From assembly GCF_001044395.1 (NCBI RefSeq), contig NZ_JANU01000030.1, positions 1-41,759 on the forward strand: DNA of 41,759 nucleotides, in the 5' to 3' direction. Origin of the DNA: Caenimonas sp. SL110 (lineage in GTDB: Bacteria > Pseudomonadota > Gammaproteobacteria > Burkholderiales > Burkholderiaceae_C). A model generated the notes under the pieces. It ran no database searches and was not told the origin of the DNA. It saw nothing but the letters and a program-made list of their open reading frames with translations. Made by a program: the position numbers and the translations under genes. Positions 23,272 through 31,736 of this stretch are shown piece by piece (position 1 is the first letter of the stretch; each line of letters starts with the position of its first letter).

Positions 23272-23321
23272 AACCCAAGCCGTTGGGTTATTCTGAGTTC
23301 TATAACCCAAACAGTTGGGTT
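23272..23321 (+). promoter_or_regulatory. Twin palindromic operators of the DUF4160/DUF2442 pair
   Basis: Two copies of AACCCAA-N4-TTGGGTT, each with perfect 7-base arms, lie at 23272-23289 and 23304-23321. Their centres are 32 bases apart, about three helical turns, so dimers would sit on the same face. TATAAC (23301-23306), a possible -10 box, overlaps the second copy. This layout fits cooperative autorepression by the downstream pair. Confidence 0.7.
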
Positions 23322-23334
23322 TTCGGACATCATC

Positions 23335-23841
23335 TTGGGGACCATCGCAAAGATACCGGGCACCGTCCTATTCATCCGAACGGCGGATCACTGCCCTGCG
23401 CACGTTCACGCCGCTAATGCGCAGCAGGGGTGGGAGATTCGCGTGTTCTTCTCATACGCCTCTGACGAACTGGACTGGCAGATCAAGTGCGGCCAGCCAG
23501 CCAAGAGCGAGATCGAAGACTGCATGGCTGAGGTCTGGGCTCGTATTGAAGACTGTCGTGCGCAGTGGTGGAGAGACCTGAAAAAACTCTGCCTCGACAA
23601 CAAGCAAGTTGAGCTCAATGGCGCAATCCTCCGGACGGTGCCGCCTCAAAAATCGGTGAAGACTGCGAAACCAACGATGCCCGCCAGAGGGCCCAAGGGA
23701 AAGGCGAAGATGGTCAAGTCGGTCATCTCGCCGGCCGTGTTGACGGTTAAGCCGAAGTCGGCGACCTACGACCCTGCAACGAAATCCGTCGAATTCACGG
23801 CGCTTGGAAGCGATGTCATACACACGGGCAAGTGCCCTTAG
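23335..23841 (+). CDS. DUF4160-like protein, putative toxin-antitoxin component
   Basis: The 168-residue protein starts at TTG 23335; no ATG fits. Residues about 1-75 resemble DUF4160: the start GTIAKIPGTVLFIRTADHCPAHVH keeps the short strand and the HxH-type CPAHVHA motif, followed by a helix-rich segment with ARIEDCRAQWWRDLKKL. The last 80 residues are a Lys/Pro-rich extension (AKPTMPARGPKGKAKMVK) not typical of DUF4160. A DUF2442 gene follows after eight bases, the usual pairing predicted to be a toxin-antitoxin module. Twin operators lie immediately upstream. The biochemical activity is unknown for the family. The homology call rests on motif resemblance only. Confidence 0.65.
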   Translation: MGTIAKIPGTVLFIRTADHCPAHVHAANAQQGWEIRVFFSYASDELDWQIKCGQPAKSEIEDCMAEVWARIEDCRAQWWRDLKKLCLDNKQVELNGAILRTVPPQKSVKTAKPTMPARGPKGKAKMVKSVISPAVLTVKPKSATYDPATKSVEFTALGSDVIHTGKCP

Positions 23842-23849
23842 GAGCAAAC

Positions 23850-24323
23850 ATGGCCACGCGCAGGAAATTTGAGATCAGCGATGAGAAGTATGAAGCAGAG
23901 CTTCGTCGGGCCAAGGTCGCTCCGCGCACGGGATTGAACTCGGTTGAGTACGACCGCGCACATCGGCAGCTCGTTCTCTTTTTCGCCCAAGGCGGCAGCA
24001 TTGGCTTGCCATTGGCGGATGTCAGCGAGCTAAGTGGTGCCACCTCCAAGGACCTTCAATCCCTCTACCTGACACCTTCAGGCGACACGATCGTGGCCGA
24101 GCGTCTGGATAGGTTCATCAATGTCGAAGCTTTGATGAATGGATTCGCCGCCAAGAACCTGGCGAAAGCGGTAGCACGAGTTTTTGGCGCGGCAGGCGGC
24201 GCACGCACCTCAGAGCGCAAGAAGGCAGCCGCAGTCGCCAATGGCATCAAAGGTGGAAGGCCGAAGAAGGAGATTGCTCACGCAGCAGCGTCGCCCGCAG
24301 ACAAGTCCGCAAGAAATCGATGA
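23850..24323 (+). CDS. DUF2442-like protein, putative antitoxin/DNA-binding partner
   Basis: The 157-residue protein starts at ATG 23850, with GGAG five bases upstream. The central part fits DUF2442: QLVLFFAQGGSIGLPLADVSEL, then LYLTPSGDTIVAERLDRFINVEAL, as strand-loop-strand with a final helix. The C-terminus is basic and ends with KKAAAVANGIKGGRPKK, an AT-hook-like GRP core that could contact DNA. That would make it the likely repressor acting on the two palindromes at 23272-23321, although this is inference. It is separated by eight bases from the DUF4160-like gene and is probably co-translated. Confidence 0.7.
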   Translation: MATRRKFEISDEKYEAELRRAKVAPRTGLNSVEYDRAHRQLVLFFAQGGSIGLPLADVSELSGATSKDLQSLYLTPSGDTIVAERLDRFINVEALMNGFAAKNLAKAVARVFGAAGGARTSERKKAAAVANGIKGGRPKKEIAHAAASPADKSARNR

Positions 24324-24482
24324 TCGAGCGCAGCCCCGATTAACCTCGCAACTGCGGACTTTTTCAGTTTCATTGATACGGCGGTAGGGGTCGGTCACTG
24401 TTAATACGGGCAGAACGCACCGTCACATGCCTCAGCCTGAAGACCTCTGCGAAGCAAGCGCATAAAGCCGTCCCAAACCTGT

Positions 24483-24499
24483 GCGACACAAGATGTCGC
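24483..24499. promoter_or_regulatory. Inverted repeat ahead of the AAA-DUF2779-WYL operon
   Basis: GCGACA and TGTCGC flank five bases, 44 bases before the preferred ATPase start. The gap 24324-24543 also contains TTGATA (24373-24378) but no well-spaced -10 box. The repeat is a candidate operator for the WYL regulator encoded at the end of the operon. Confidence 0.35.
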
Positions 24500-24543
24500 C
24501 TCAATACCGACACTGCGATGCTCCCCAGACTGAGGCAGCATCG

Positions 24544-26844
24544 ATGACCAGACGACACCCGACGCGCCATTCGCACCGGCATCAGTGGACCCCCGAATCG
24601 AAAGACATCGTCAGTATCGCCAACAACCGGGTGTGCCTGAGCCTTCTGCGAATCTACCGATACATACCCTATAGCGCCGACGAAGTGGACCTTCATGAGT
24701 TGCTTACGCCGTTCTGGCCGCTCATTCGCAGGCAGCCAAAACTGCTGCGCCAGGCGCTGATGGAACATGCACGCCGAAGCGCACCGCGTTCGACCCAGAA
24801 GCTTGAAGCACCAGAAGCCAACCTGCTCCCGCCATGGGTCACGTCGCGAGCCACTGCAAAGAACCCCATCCCCGAGGACACACCCGATCTCGATGTGATG
24901 ACATTGCTGGCCGAGGGCCTGGTCTTCGCAAGGCCGATCTTCAGGCCGCTCTTCAACGCCGTCGAAGAACAGCTTCAGGGCTTCGTCGAAACGCAACACG
25001 CTCCCTCTGACGCCAACGTGTCGCTTCTCACCGACTTGCTGGGGCTATCGAATACTGAACGCGCCATGCTCGCACTCAGTAGTGCGATCGAGACGAGCAC
25101 GATCGGGTCTTCGCCCTTCGCACGATTCACTCGACCGTCGCGCCAGGTTCAGGCATTGTCCGCCGCACTCGAGGTGCCATGCGATCGGGAAGCCCGGGCA
25201 TGCCTTGGCTCACAGAACAACCTGAGACGCAGCGGCCTGCTGGGCCGATTGGCGCTGAGCGAGCGTGACCTCGAAGAGGCGCTGAGGCTCACCCGACAGG
25301 GCTCCACGCTCCTTGGCAGCAGGGTGCATCGCATGGAAGACATGGCGGCGCTGATTCTCAAGCCGCTGTCGCAGCAGCGCTGCTCCATCCCACTGGCGTG
25401 GCCCCATCTCGAAGAGCGAAGCCAACTCCTCACCGCACTGCTCACCAACACACTCAAGACAGGTGCTTCCGGCGTCAACATCCTGCTGTACGGTGCGCCG
25501 GGGACCGGCAAGACCGCTTATGCAGCCGACCTCATTGCCAGAGCAGGTGCCCAGGGATTCAGCGTGACCGACACCGACGCGGACGATGCCGCTGCCTCAC
25601 GCAATGAGCGTCTGGCCAATATGGCCCTGACGCAAACCTTTGCACCCGCGCAGCGCAGCATCGTGGTCCTGGATGAGGCTGAAGATATCTTCGAAGCCGA
25701 CTACAACAGTCCGCTGGCGCGCGTGTTCGGAAAGAAGGAAGGCAGCAAGGCGTGGATGAATGGATTGCTCGAAGGCAACCTGAACCCGGTGATCTGGATC
25801 AGCAACCAGATCGATCATATCGATCCAGCCTACCTGCGCCGTTTCACCTACTGCATGCAGTTTCCAACGACGCCGCGCGGTGTTCGCCAGGCAATTGCAC
25901 ATGCTCATCTCGATCCGATCGGGTGCTCACCGGACCTCGTGAGTTCGATTGCCAGTCATGAACATGTGAGCCCTGCCATCCTGGCCACGAGCGCCCGATT
26001 TGCCACGCTCGCTGGCGTGACAGGTCCTGCTATCGATACCGCCGTGCGCCACATGCTCACAGACAACCTGCTCGCATTGGGCAAAGACATTGCTGCGTCC
26101 GTGCCTGTGCGGGCAACCCGCTTCGATCTGCGTTACATCAACGTCAAGGAAAAACTCGATCCTGAAGCGATCCTGGGCGGCCTGCAAAGACTGGGGAGGG
26201 GAACATTGCTCCTGAGCGGTCCACCAGGCACCGGCAAGACGCAACTCGCAGCCGAGATCGCGCAGCGCCTGGGCAGGGAGTTGGTTTACAAGACCGCCGC
26301 CGATATCAACACCATGTGGTTCGGCGAGAGCGAACGAAACGTGGCGCGCATGTTCACCGAATGCGACGCGCAGCGCGAGGTGCTGTTTCTCGATGAAGCC
26401 GACACGCTCCTGAGCGAGCGCGATGCAGCCAACCACCGTGGTGATCTGGCTGTGACTGCCGAATTTCTGCGGCGCGTCGAAGCGTTCGACGGCGTCTTCG
26501 TCTGCGCAACCAATCACGCGCGCAGACTCGACCCAGCCCTCATGCGACGCTTCACATTTCGGCTGGGGTTCCTGCCATTAAGCGAGCAGCAGCGCCTCGA
26601 AATGCTGTACGAAACCGCGCTCGGATGGCAGCCGACGTCAGACGGCGCGGCTCCCCGACCAAGTCACGAGGTTCTGCGGCGAATGAACAGGCTGGATCAG
26701 CTCACACCCGGCGACTTTGCCAATGTCGTGAAGCGAGTCCGGGCGCTTGAACTCACGCTCGACATCGATGAATGGGTGACCGAACTGGAATCAGAGCACG
26801 ATGTGAAGCCCGAGGGTTCCAGGGCTGCGATGGGCTTTATCTGA
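24544..26844 (+). CDS. Double-domain AAA ATPase, defence-island type
   Basis: The preferred ATG at 24544 has GAGG eight bases upstream; GTG 24481 and ATG 24493 are in frame but lack a ribosome site. The 766-residue protein has a His/Arg-rich N-terminus, a helical region of about 290 residues without a recognised domain, and two AAA modules. Module one has GAPGTGKT (317-324) and VVLDEAED (Asp377-Glu378). Module two has GPPGTGKT (559-566), LFLDEADTLL (Asp617-Glu618) and an arginine-finger-like LMRRFTF. Both sites look catalytically complete, as in Cdc48-like unfoldases or remodelling ATPases. It is followed by a DUF2779 nuclease-like gene and a WYL regulator. Function is not established; anti-phage defence is inferred from context. 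Confidence 0.82.
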   Translation: MTRRHPTRHSHRHQWTPESKDIVSIANNRVCLSLLRIYRYIPYSADEVDLHELLTPFWPLIRRQPKLLRQALMEHARRSAPRSTQKLEAPEANLLPPWVTSRATAKNPIPEDTPDLDVMTLLAEGLVFARPIFRPLFNAVEEQLQGFVETQHAPSDANVSLLTDLLGLSNTERAMLALSSAIETSTIGSSPFARFTRPSRQVQALSAALEVPCDREARACLGSQNNLRRSGLLGRLALSERDLEEALRLTRQGSTLLGSRVHRMEDMAALILKPLSQQRCSIPLAWPHLEERSQLLTALLTNTLKTGASGVNILLYGAPGTGKTAYAADLIARAGAQGFSVTDTDADDAAASRNERLANMALTQTFAPAQRSIVVLDEAEDIFEADYNSPLARVFGKKEGSKAWMNGLLEGNLNPVIWISNQIDHIDPAYLRRFTYCMQFPTTPRGVRQAIAHAHLDPIGCSPDLVSSIASHEHVSPAILATSARFATLAGVTGPAIDTAVRHMLTDNLLALGKDIAASVPVRATRFDLRYINVKEKLDPEAILGGLQRLGRGTLLLSGPPGTGKTQLAAEIAQRLGRELVYKTAADINTMWFGESERNVARMFTECDAQREVLFLDEADTLLSERDAANHRGDLAVTAEFLRRVEAFDGVFVCATNHARRLDPALMRRFTFRLGFLPLSEQQRLEMLYETALGWQPTSDGAAPRPSHEVLRRMNRLDQLTPGDFANVVKRVRALELTLDIDEWVTELESEHDVKPEGSRAAMGFI

Positions 26845-26929
26845 CGCTTGCGTATTTCGCTGACATCACTACCATCAGGGCGGTATTCCATGCGACACAT
26901 TCTGTCGTTGCATTCCATAGAGTGGAGAC

Positions 26930-28498
26930 ATGCGAACTCTCTCGAAATCCAAGCTGATTGCCTTCAGGCAATGCCCCAAGCGCCTCTGGCTGGAAGTGCA
27001 CCAGCCCGAATTGAGGTCTGACTCTGCGGGTACGCAGGCGTCTTTCGCGGTGGGCCACTCGGTCGGCGGCATCGCCAGGAAACTCTATGACACCACGGGC
27101 ACCGGCGTTGAACTGGACCTGGGTGTTATCGGCATGTCCGCACTGTTGAACCAGACACGCGAGCTGCTGACGGGGAGACAGCCGATCTTTGAGGCGGGGT
27201 TCTCGGTAACCATAGCGACGGAACAGGCAGCGCTCGCGCTTGCTGATGTTCTGCTGCCCGACACCCATGGCAATGCCACAAGCTGGCGGATGGTCGAGGT
27301 CAAGTCCTCGACCAGGGTGAAGGACTATCACCGCGACGACGCAGCCATCCAGCACTACGTCGCCACACAGGCCGGCGTACCCCTGTCTGCCATAGCCGTA
27401 GCCCACATCGACAGCAGCTGGACCTATCCTGGCGATGACGACTACCAGGGCCTGCTGGTGGAGGTGGACCTGACAGAAGAAGCAAGCTCGCGGGCGGATG
27501 AAGTGAACGAGTGGATCAGGCAGGCCCATGAGGTGGCGGCCCGCGCAGAACCACCGGCGGTGGACACGAGCGACCACTGCGACGATCCATTTGAATGCGG
27601 CTTCATGACGCACTGCCGCGAGCAGGACGAAGCGCTGCGCGGGGTCGTCCAGTACCCGGTGCACTGGTTGCCGCGCGTTCAGGCGAAAGCGCTCAAGGCA
27701 CATGTCGCATCGCGCGACGTGCGCAGCCTGTCAGATGTACCAGACAACCTGCTCAACGCAACGCAGCAGAGGGTCAAGGCGCACACCTTGCGCAACGAGA
27801 TCTACTTCGATGCAGCGGGTGCCGCAGCTGACATTGCGGCGCACAGCCTGCCTGCGCTCTTCCTGGACTTCGAGACGATCAACTATGCGGTGCCTCGGTG
27901 GGCCGGCACGCGGCCTTACCAGCAAATCCCCTTTCAGTTTTCAGTGCATAGGCTCCTGCCTGACGGAAGCCTCCAGCACGCCGGATTCCTCGATCTCACC
28001 GGGAACGACCCGCGCCTGGCATTTGCCGACGCACTACTGAGATGCGCGCAAGGCACCGGGCCCATCTTCGTCTACAACAGAGGCTTCGAAGGCGCACGGT
28101 TGCGGGAGCTGGCTGCGCAACTCCCCCATCTGGCCGCAGGACTGCACGCAATCGATGCGCGACTGGTTGACCTGCTGCCCATTGCTCAGGCCCGCTACTA
28201 CCACCCTTCGCAGCAGGGCAGCTGGAGCATCAAGGCGGTGCTGCCTGCCATTGCCCCGGAGTTGCGATACGGTGACCTTGCGGGCGTGCAGGATGGCGGC
28301 GGCGCACAGGTTGCGTTCGTGGAGGCATCGGACCCGACCACGTCCCCTGATCGCAGGCTGGAGCTTCGAGAGCAGCTCTGGCGGTATTGCCGTCTCGACA
28401 CCTTCGCGATGATTCGCGTGTGGGCGCACTTCGCGGGAAGCAGCCACTCGATCAACCCAGTCGATGACGCGCCAAGCATCGACGCGGCGCGCCAGTAG
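26930..28498 (+). CDS. DUF2779 protein: Cas4/RecB-like nuclease fused to a DEDD exonuclease-like domain
   Basis: The 522-residue protein begins with the Cas4/AddB-like pattern SKSKLIAFRQCPKRLWLE (Cys15). It continues with MVEVKSST (Glu123, Lys125), a PD-(D/E)XK core, and ends the N-terminal half with Cys217, Cys223 and Cys229. Four such cysteines commonly hold a 4Fe-4S cluster in Cas4-type nucleases. The C-terminal half is the DUF2779 region proper, opening with LFLDFETI (Asp313, Glu315), the first DEDD-like exonuclease motif. A later RLVDLLPIA and C-terminal CRLDTFAMI would carry further acidic residues. It lies 85 bases after the ATPase gene and six bases before the WYL gene. DNA processing together with the ATPase is inferred; no activity is proven for the family. 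Confidence 0.8.
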   Translation: MRTLSKSKLIAFRQCPKRLWLEVHQPELRSDSAGTQASFAVGHSVGGIARKLYDTTGTGVELDLGVIGMSALLNQTRELLTGRQPIFEAGFSVTIATEQAALALADVLLPDTHGNATSWRMVEVKSSTRVKDYHRDDAAIQHYVATQAGVPLSAIAVAHIDSSWTYPGDDDYQGLLVEVDLTEEASSRADEVNEWIRQAHEVAARAEPPAVDTSDHCDDPFECGFMTHCREQDEALRGVVQYPVHWLPRVQAKALKAHVASRDVRSLSDVPDNLLNATQQRVKAHTLRNEIYFDAAGAAADIAAHSLPALFLDFETINYAVPRWAGTRPYQQIPFQFSVHRLLPDGSLQHAGFLDLTGNDPRLAFADALLRCAQGTGPIFVYNRGFEGARLRELAAQLPHLAAGLHAIDARLVDLLPIAQARYYHPSQQGSWSIKAVLPAIAPELRYGDLAGVQDGGGAQVAFVEASDPTTSPDRRLELREQLWRYCRLDTFAMIRVWAHFAGSSHSINPVDDAPSIDAARQ

Positions 28499-28504
28499 TT
28501 CAGG

Positions 28505-29482
28505 ATGCCGCGCAAGCCAAACACATTGGAGACAGTGCATTTCGCACTGGAGTTGCTCAAGCGAATTCCGCGTCAGAGAAAAATCTCTGCTGCCGAACTC
28601 CACCAGCAGATGACCGAGGCCGGTTGGCAGCGCGACCTGCGCACCGTGCAACGCCAACTGGACGAACTGTCCCAGAACTTCGAGATTGACCGGGACGATC
28701 GCACGCGGCCTTACGGTTACCAATGGAAAGATCAGGCCAAGGGCCTTTCGGTGCCGGGGCTCAATGAACGGGAGTCGCTGATGCTGGCCCTTGCCGAACA
28801 GCATCTGCGCAATCTGCTTCCTGCCGAGGTGATGAAGTCCATGTCACCCTTCTTTGCGCAGGCACGAACCAGGCTCGCGCCACACAACGACGGCCACGCG
28901 CAGACCCGTGCAGCCCGGGACTGGATGAAGAAGGTTCGCGTGGTGAGTACGACGCAGCCACTGCTTCCACCCGCGATCAAGCCCGGCGTGTTTGACGCCG
29001 TCAGCTCCGCGCTCTACGCCAATTGCTGGCTGGAGGTCGAGTATCAGAACTCGTCAAACCGCCGCGTGACGGCGAGTGTCATGCCGTTGGGCCTGGCCCA
29101 ACAAGGCCCGCGCATGTATCTCGTTTGCCGATTCAAGGGCTACGACAACGAGCGCAGCTTGGCCCTACACCGCGTGATCAGCGCGTCGGCCACCACCCTT
29201 GAATTCGAGCGTCCGAAAGAATTCGATCTGCAGAAGTTCGACGACGACGGGCGATTCGGGTTCGGCGACGGGACGAAGATTCGACTCGTGATTCGGGTTG
29301 GCAAGGCAGCTGGATTGCATCTGCTTGAATCGCCGCTGTCGGCAGATCAGGTCCATCGCGAAGTGGCGGGGGACTATGAGATCTCTGCGACGGTCACACG
29401 GACGGAGCAGTTGAAATGGTGGCTGCGAGGGTTTGGGGATGAGCTACGCGTCGTATCGCCGAGGGGGCTGTTGGGGCGCTAG
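28505..29482 (+). CDS. WYL-domain transcriptional regulator (first)
   Basis: The 325-residue protein has an N-terminal winged helix (about 8-65: ISAAELHQQMTEAGWQRDLRTVQRQLDEL) followed by a WYL domain (about 155-250). The domain is visible in FDAVSSALYANCWLEVEYQNSS and GPRMYLVCRFKGYDNERSLALHRV. A C-terminal WCX-like part ends the protein. WYL domains bind nucleic acids or nucleotides and often control phage-defence operons (for example BrxR-like regulators). It starts six bases after the DUF2779 stop, so it belongs to that operon. Autoregulation through the inverted repeat at 24483-24499 is a guess. Confidence 0.9.
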   Translation: MPRKPNTLETVHFALELLKRIPRQRKISAAELHQQMTEAGWQRDLRTVQRQLDELSQNFEIDRDDRTRPYGYQWKDQAKGLSVPGLNERESLMLALAEQHLRNLLPAEVMKSMSPFFAQARTRLAPHNDGHAQTRAARDWMKKVRVVSTTQPLLPPAIKPGVFDAVSSALYANCWLEVEYQNSSNRRVTASVMPLGLAQQGPRMYLVCRFKGYDNERSLALHRVISASATTLEFERPKEFDLQKFDDDGRFGFGDGTKIRLVIRVGKAAGLHLLESPLSADQVHREVAGDYEISATVTRTEQLKWWLRGFGDELRVVSPRGLLGR

Positions 29483-29491
29483 CGGCCGGGC

Positions 29492-30307
29492 TCACTGCTC
29501 GCACCTGCAGCTCATTCCGCTGGGTGGGACGAACTTCACTCCCGCCTTGTGGAGTCGTTCGAACACACAACCCTTCTCCCATTTCCAGTCTGCTGGCATC
29601 GAGTCCCGCAACCGCAAAGGTCCGTCGAGCCGTGCTGCATCCGTTTTCCGGATGACGACGATGGCCATGAGCGGCTCGATCCACCAAGCCATGTCGTCCA
29701 CTGACCAGTTCGGGTCCAGCTGGAATCGTCGCTCGGCTTCTACAACGATTGCGCACTTGGGCACGACATGCTCGTTCCAGAGTTCACTACCCTCAAGGTC
29801 AGTTGCGCTGCCCATAGGGATCCACGCCCTCTGCACAAACCACTCCACCGCGCGGGTGTCCCTGGCCACAAAGCCCCGGAAATTAGCCTTCAAGTACCGC
29901 GCGTACCGCCAAACCGCGCGCGAATGCCGCTCTTCTCGCGTTGGTTCCGGGACAAGTATTGGCACCTGTGCCTCACCCGAACACATCTGCCTGATGCGGC
30001 CGACAAGGCCCTCTACGTCCGGGTCCGGAAGCTCGCTTACCGGGCAGTGCCGCACCATCTCCGCTGCTACTTCGGTCAGTGGGAGACCACGCTCACCGAA
30101 CAACTGGTAGTTAACCAGCTTCTTGAAGGCCGTTGGGGTGGCGTTCCAGGGTCGCAGCATCTTGATGGCCTTGGTATGACCGCCCTCACCGATTTCAATG
30201 ACATCCCGAAAGAAGATGGCGGTCTCCATGACGCGATTGAGGAATCTGTCGACGTCGTGCGCAAGATTTGCGCTGACTTCAGTGCCATTGTTTTCGGTGC
30301 TGATCAT
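29492..30307 (-). CDS. Hypothetical protein, unknown family
   Basis: I do not recognise this 271-residue protein. The start at 30307 has AAAGGGA a few bases upstream; an in-frame ATG at 30325 lacks a ribosome site. The N-terminal half is charged and helical. The middle has WFVQRAWIPMGSATDLEG, and the C-terminal half is rich in Trp and strands (FQLDPNWSVDDMAWWIEPLMAIVVI), ending with GMSCRCEQ. There is no signal peptide or membrane helix. It lies 52 bases after the DUF4258-like gene on the same strand and converges with the WYL gene, ending ten bases from it. Context suggests a two-gene accessory module, possibly toxin-antitoxin or defence. Confidence 0.6.
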   Translation of the reverse strand: MISTENNGTEVSANLAHDVDRFLNRVMETAIFFRDVIEIGEGGHTKAIKMLRPWNATPTAFKKLVNYQLFGERGLPLTEVAAEMVRHCPVSELPDPDVEGLVGRIRQMCSGEAQVPILVPEPTREERHSRAVWRYARYLKANFRGFVARDTRAVEWFVQRAWIPMGSATDLEGSELWNEHVVPKCAIVVEAERRFQLDPNWSVDDMAWWIEPLMAIVVIRKTDAARLDGPLRLRDSMPADWKWEKGCVFERLHKAGVKFVPPSGMSCRCEQ

Positions 30308-30359
30308 GGGATCCCTTTGCTGCATCTGGATGGGAGTTGAGTTCTCTTGAGGCCGGGAC

Positions 30360-30677
30360 TCAGTGAAAGTGCGCTCTGCGTGTGCGGTGCGCCGCAGTAA
30401 TCACTGCATGGTCGCACGACACGACTGCATAAACGTCGAAATATCGCTCGGCATCCGCATATTCGGTGCGCGACAAAACAGCCTGCAGCTTTCGGCGCGT
30501 TGCCTTGTTCACAGTCTTCAGCACAGCGCCGTGGCCGTCATGAATGGTCTTGCCATGCTGGACCAGGAGCGCGAGGTACCAGGCAGGGATGCCGCGCTGC
30601 TGCAGGCGAGCAGAAGCGTGTGTGGTCATGCGGTAGTTCGGCTTAATCGGGGGAACCGTGGATGCTGGAATCGTCAT
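30360..30677 (-). CDS. DUF4258-like small protein, putative toxin
   Basis: The 105-residue protein starts at ATG 30677, with AGGAG seven bases upstream; the longer frame to 30779 lacks this. Its core, THASARLQQRGIPAWYLALLVQHGK, matches the opening of DUF4258/BrnT-like small proteins found in integrative elements. It is followed by strands ending in DVYAVVSCDHAVITAAHR. Several relatives are predicted ribonuclease-fold toxins, although this is not shown for this branch. It is followed by the unknown 271-residue protein and preceded, 105 bases away, by a PGN_0703-type nuclease gene. Confidence 0.65.
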   Translation of the reverse strand: MTIPASTVPPIKPNYRMTTHASARLQQRGIPAWYLALLVQHGKTIHDGHGAVLKTVNKATRRKLQAVLSRTEYADAERYFDVYAVVSCDHAVITAAHRTRRAHFH

Positions 30678-30782
30678 GGGTCGCTCCTGGTGAAGTGGAG
30701 TGGCCATGATGCAAGTCGACCATCTCGCCGCAAGACCTTGAAGCACTGGAACTTTCAACAGCGAGATGCGGACTCCCACAAG

Positions 30783-31736
30783 TTATTGAGGCTCATCCTG
30801 TGAGCCTGCGGGTACAAGCGCTATCGGATCGTTCAATCGGCTGAAATCCAGATACCTCCCATAGAGCTCAGCGACCCACGTCGCGGAAGTGGCGAGGCTC
30901 AGCACCCCTACCATCTCATCCAGGGTCCAGGTATCGAAGGTTGAGTCATCGAGCAGACATTGCCGATAGGCCCGGACGGCTGCCCGGCAATGCGGATTCG
31001 CCGCCGGATAAATGACGATGAAAGCACCTTCCGAATAACCAAGATCGCGGTCCTTCAACATGCTCCCCGCCAGCAGGTGATCGCGCCAAAGCTGTTGCAG
31101 CGGCGCTTCGCGCAGTTGTGGAAAGCATGAAGGCCTGAAACACTCCATCAGACCTGCAACTTCGTCATATCGCGGCTTGTGACTGGCAACCTTGTCCGAT
31201 AGGTCCTCGTGATACTTGACCTCGATTCCGAGGAAGCCCTTTCCCCCGTCTATAGCTTCATACTCGACAAACACATCGAAGGCAGATCGGTCCTCGGTGA
31301 ATCGTTTGCTCGAACGCTCGGGCGAGTGCTCGAACTCGATGTTGGAAACTCTTCGGATCTTGCCGGGACGCAAGGCGCTTATAACGCTGGTGGCCAGACC
31401 CAGGTCGCGCTTCAGCTCCCCAAAGAGGTTGAAGCAAAGGGGCTGGCTCGAAAGCAGGTTTGTGTAGATGCGTGGGGTGCCGTACAACTTGCCATTCGAA
31501 CTTGCAGCCTTTAGCTCCGCGCTGACCTCTTCACGAATTCCAGGTGTGAGGTAGTTGAGCAGTTCGGCCTCGGCGATGTCTCGCGGTAGCTCAGAGCCCA
31601 AGGCAGCCGCAGCTTGCAGGTTCTGGCGTTGGCGCCAAATCGATTGCAGTGTTCGCGCCGCTCGCTGAAACCCCTGTCGGTCCCCTTCGTAATAGGCGGA
31701 ATGCTGCCTGGCGATGGCATTGAAGTCATGAGTCAT
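30783..31736 (-). CDS. PGN_0703-type putative restriction endonuclease
   Basis: The 317-residue protein carries the family block NLFGELKRDLGLA, IEFEHSPERSSKRFTEDRSAF and LGIEVKYHEDL. Asp154, Glu172 and Lys174 form a complete PD-(D/E)XK core. Proteins of this family are annotated as putative restriction endonucleases and often sit beside McrBC-like genes. Here the start overlaps the end of a truncated mcrC by four bases (ATGA), with GGGAG upstream, so it was once the downstream gene of such an operon. With the upstream genes lost, its promoter would have to come from the WYL gene or farther upstream. DNA target and modification specificity are unknown. Confidence 0.82.
   Translation of the reverse strand: MTHDFNAIARQHSAYYEGDRQGFQRAARTLQSIWRQRQNLQAAAALGSELPRDIAEAELLNYLTPGIREEVSAELKAASSNGKLYGTPRIYTNLLSSQPLCFNLFGELKRDLGLATSVISALRPGKIRRVSNIEFEHSPERSSKRFTEDRSAFDVFVEYEAIDGGKGFLGIEVKYHEDLSDKVASHKPRYDEVAGLMECFRPSCFPQLREAPLQQLWRDHLLAGSMLKDRDLGYSEGAFIVIYPAANPHCRAAVRAYRQCLLDDSTFDTWTLDEMVGVLSLATSATWVAELYGRYLDFSRLNDPIALVPAGSQDEPQ
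30789..30807. repeat. GAGGCTCA hairpin, copy A
   Basis: AGGCTCA-N5-TGAGCCT lies at the very 3' end of the PGN_0703-type gene. A near-identical hairpin occurs at 36968-36986; the two agree as GAGGCTCA-N4-GTGAGCCTG. It could be a terminator stem or a site of recombination. Confidence 0.45.

Noticed and set aside
24481..24543. Upstream GTG/ATG starts for the double-AAA ATPase
   Set aside because: They lack a ribosome site and the GTG start overlaps the inverted repeat at 24483-24499; the ATG at 24544 has GAGG at suitable distance.
28505..29482. First WYL protein as a possible CRISPR-linked or BREX regulator
   Set aside because: No cas, brx or pgl genes are present; only the general link of WYL proteins to defence can be claimed.
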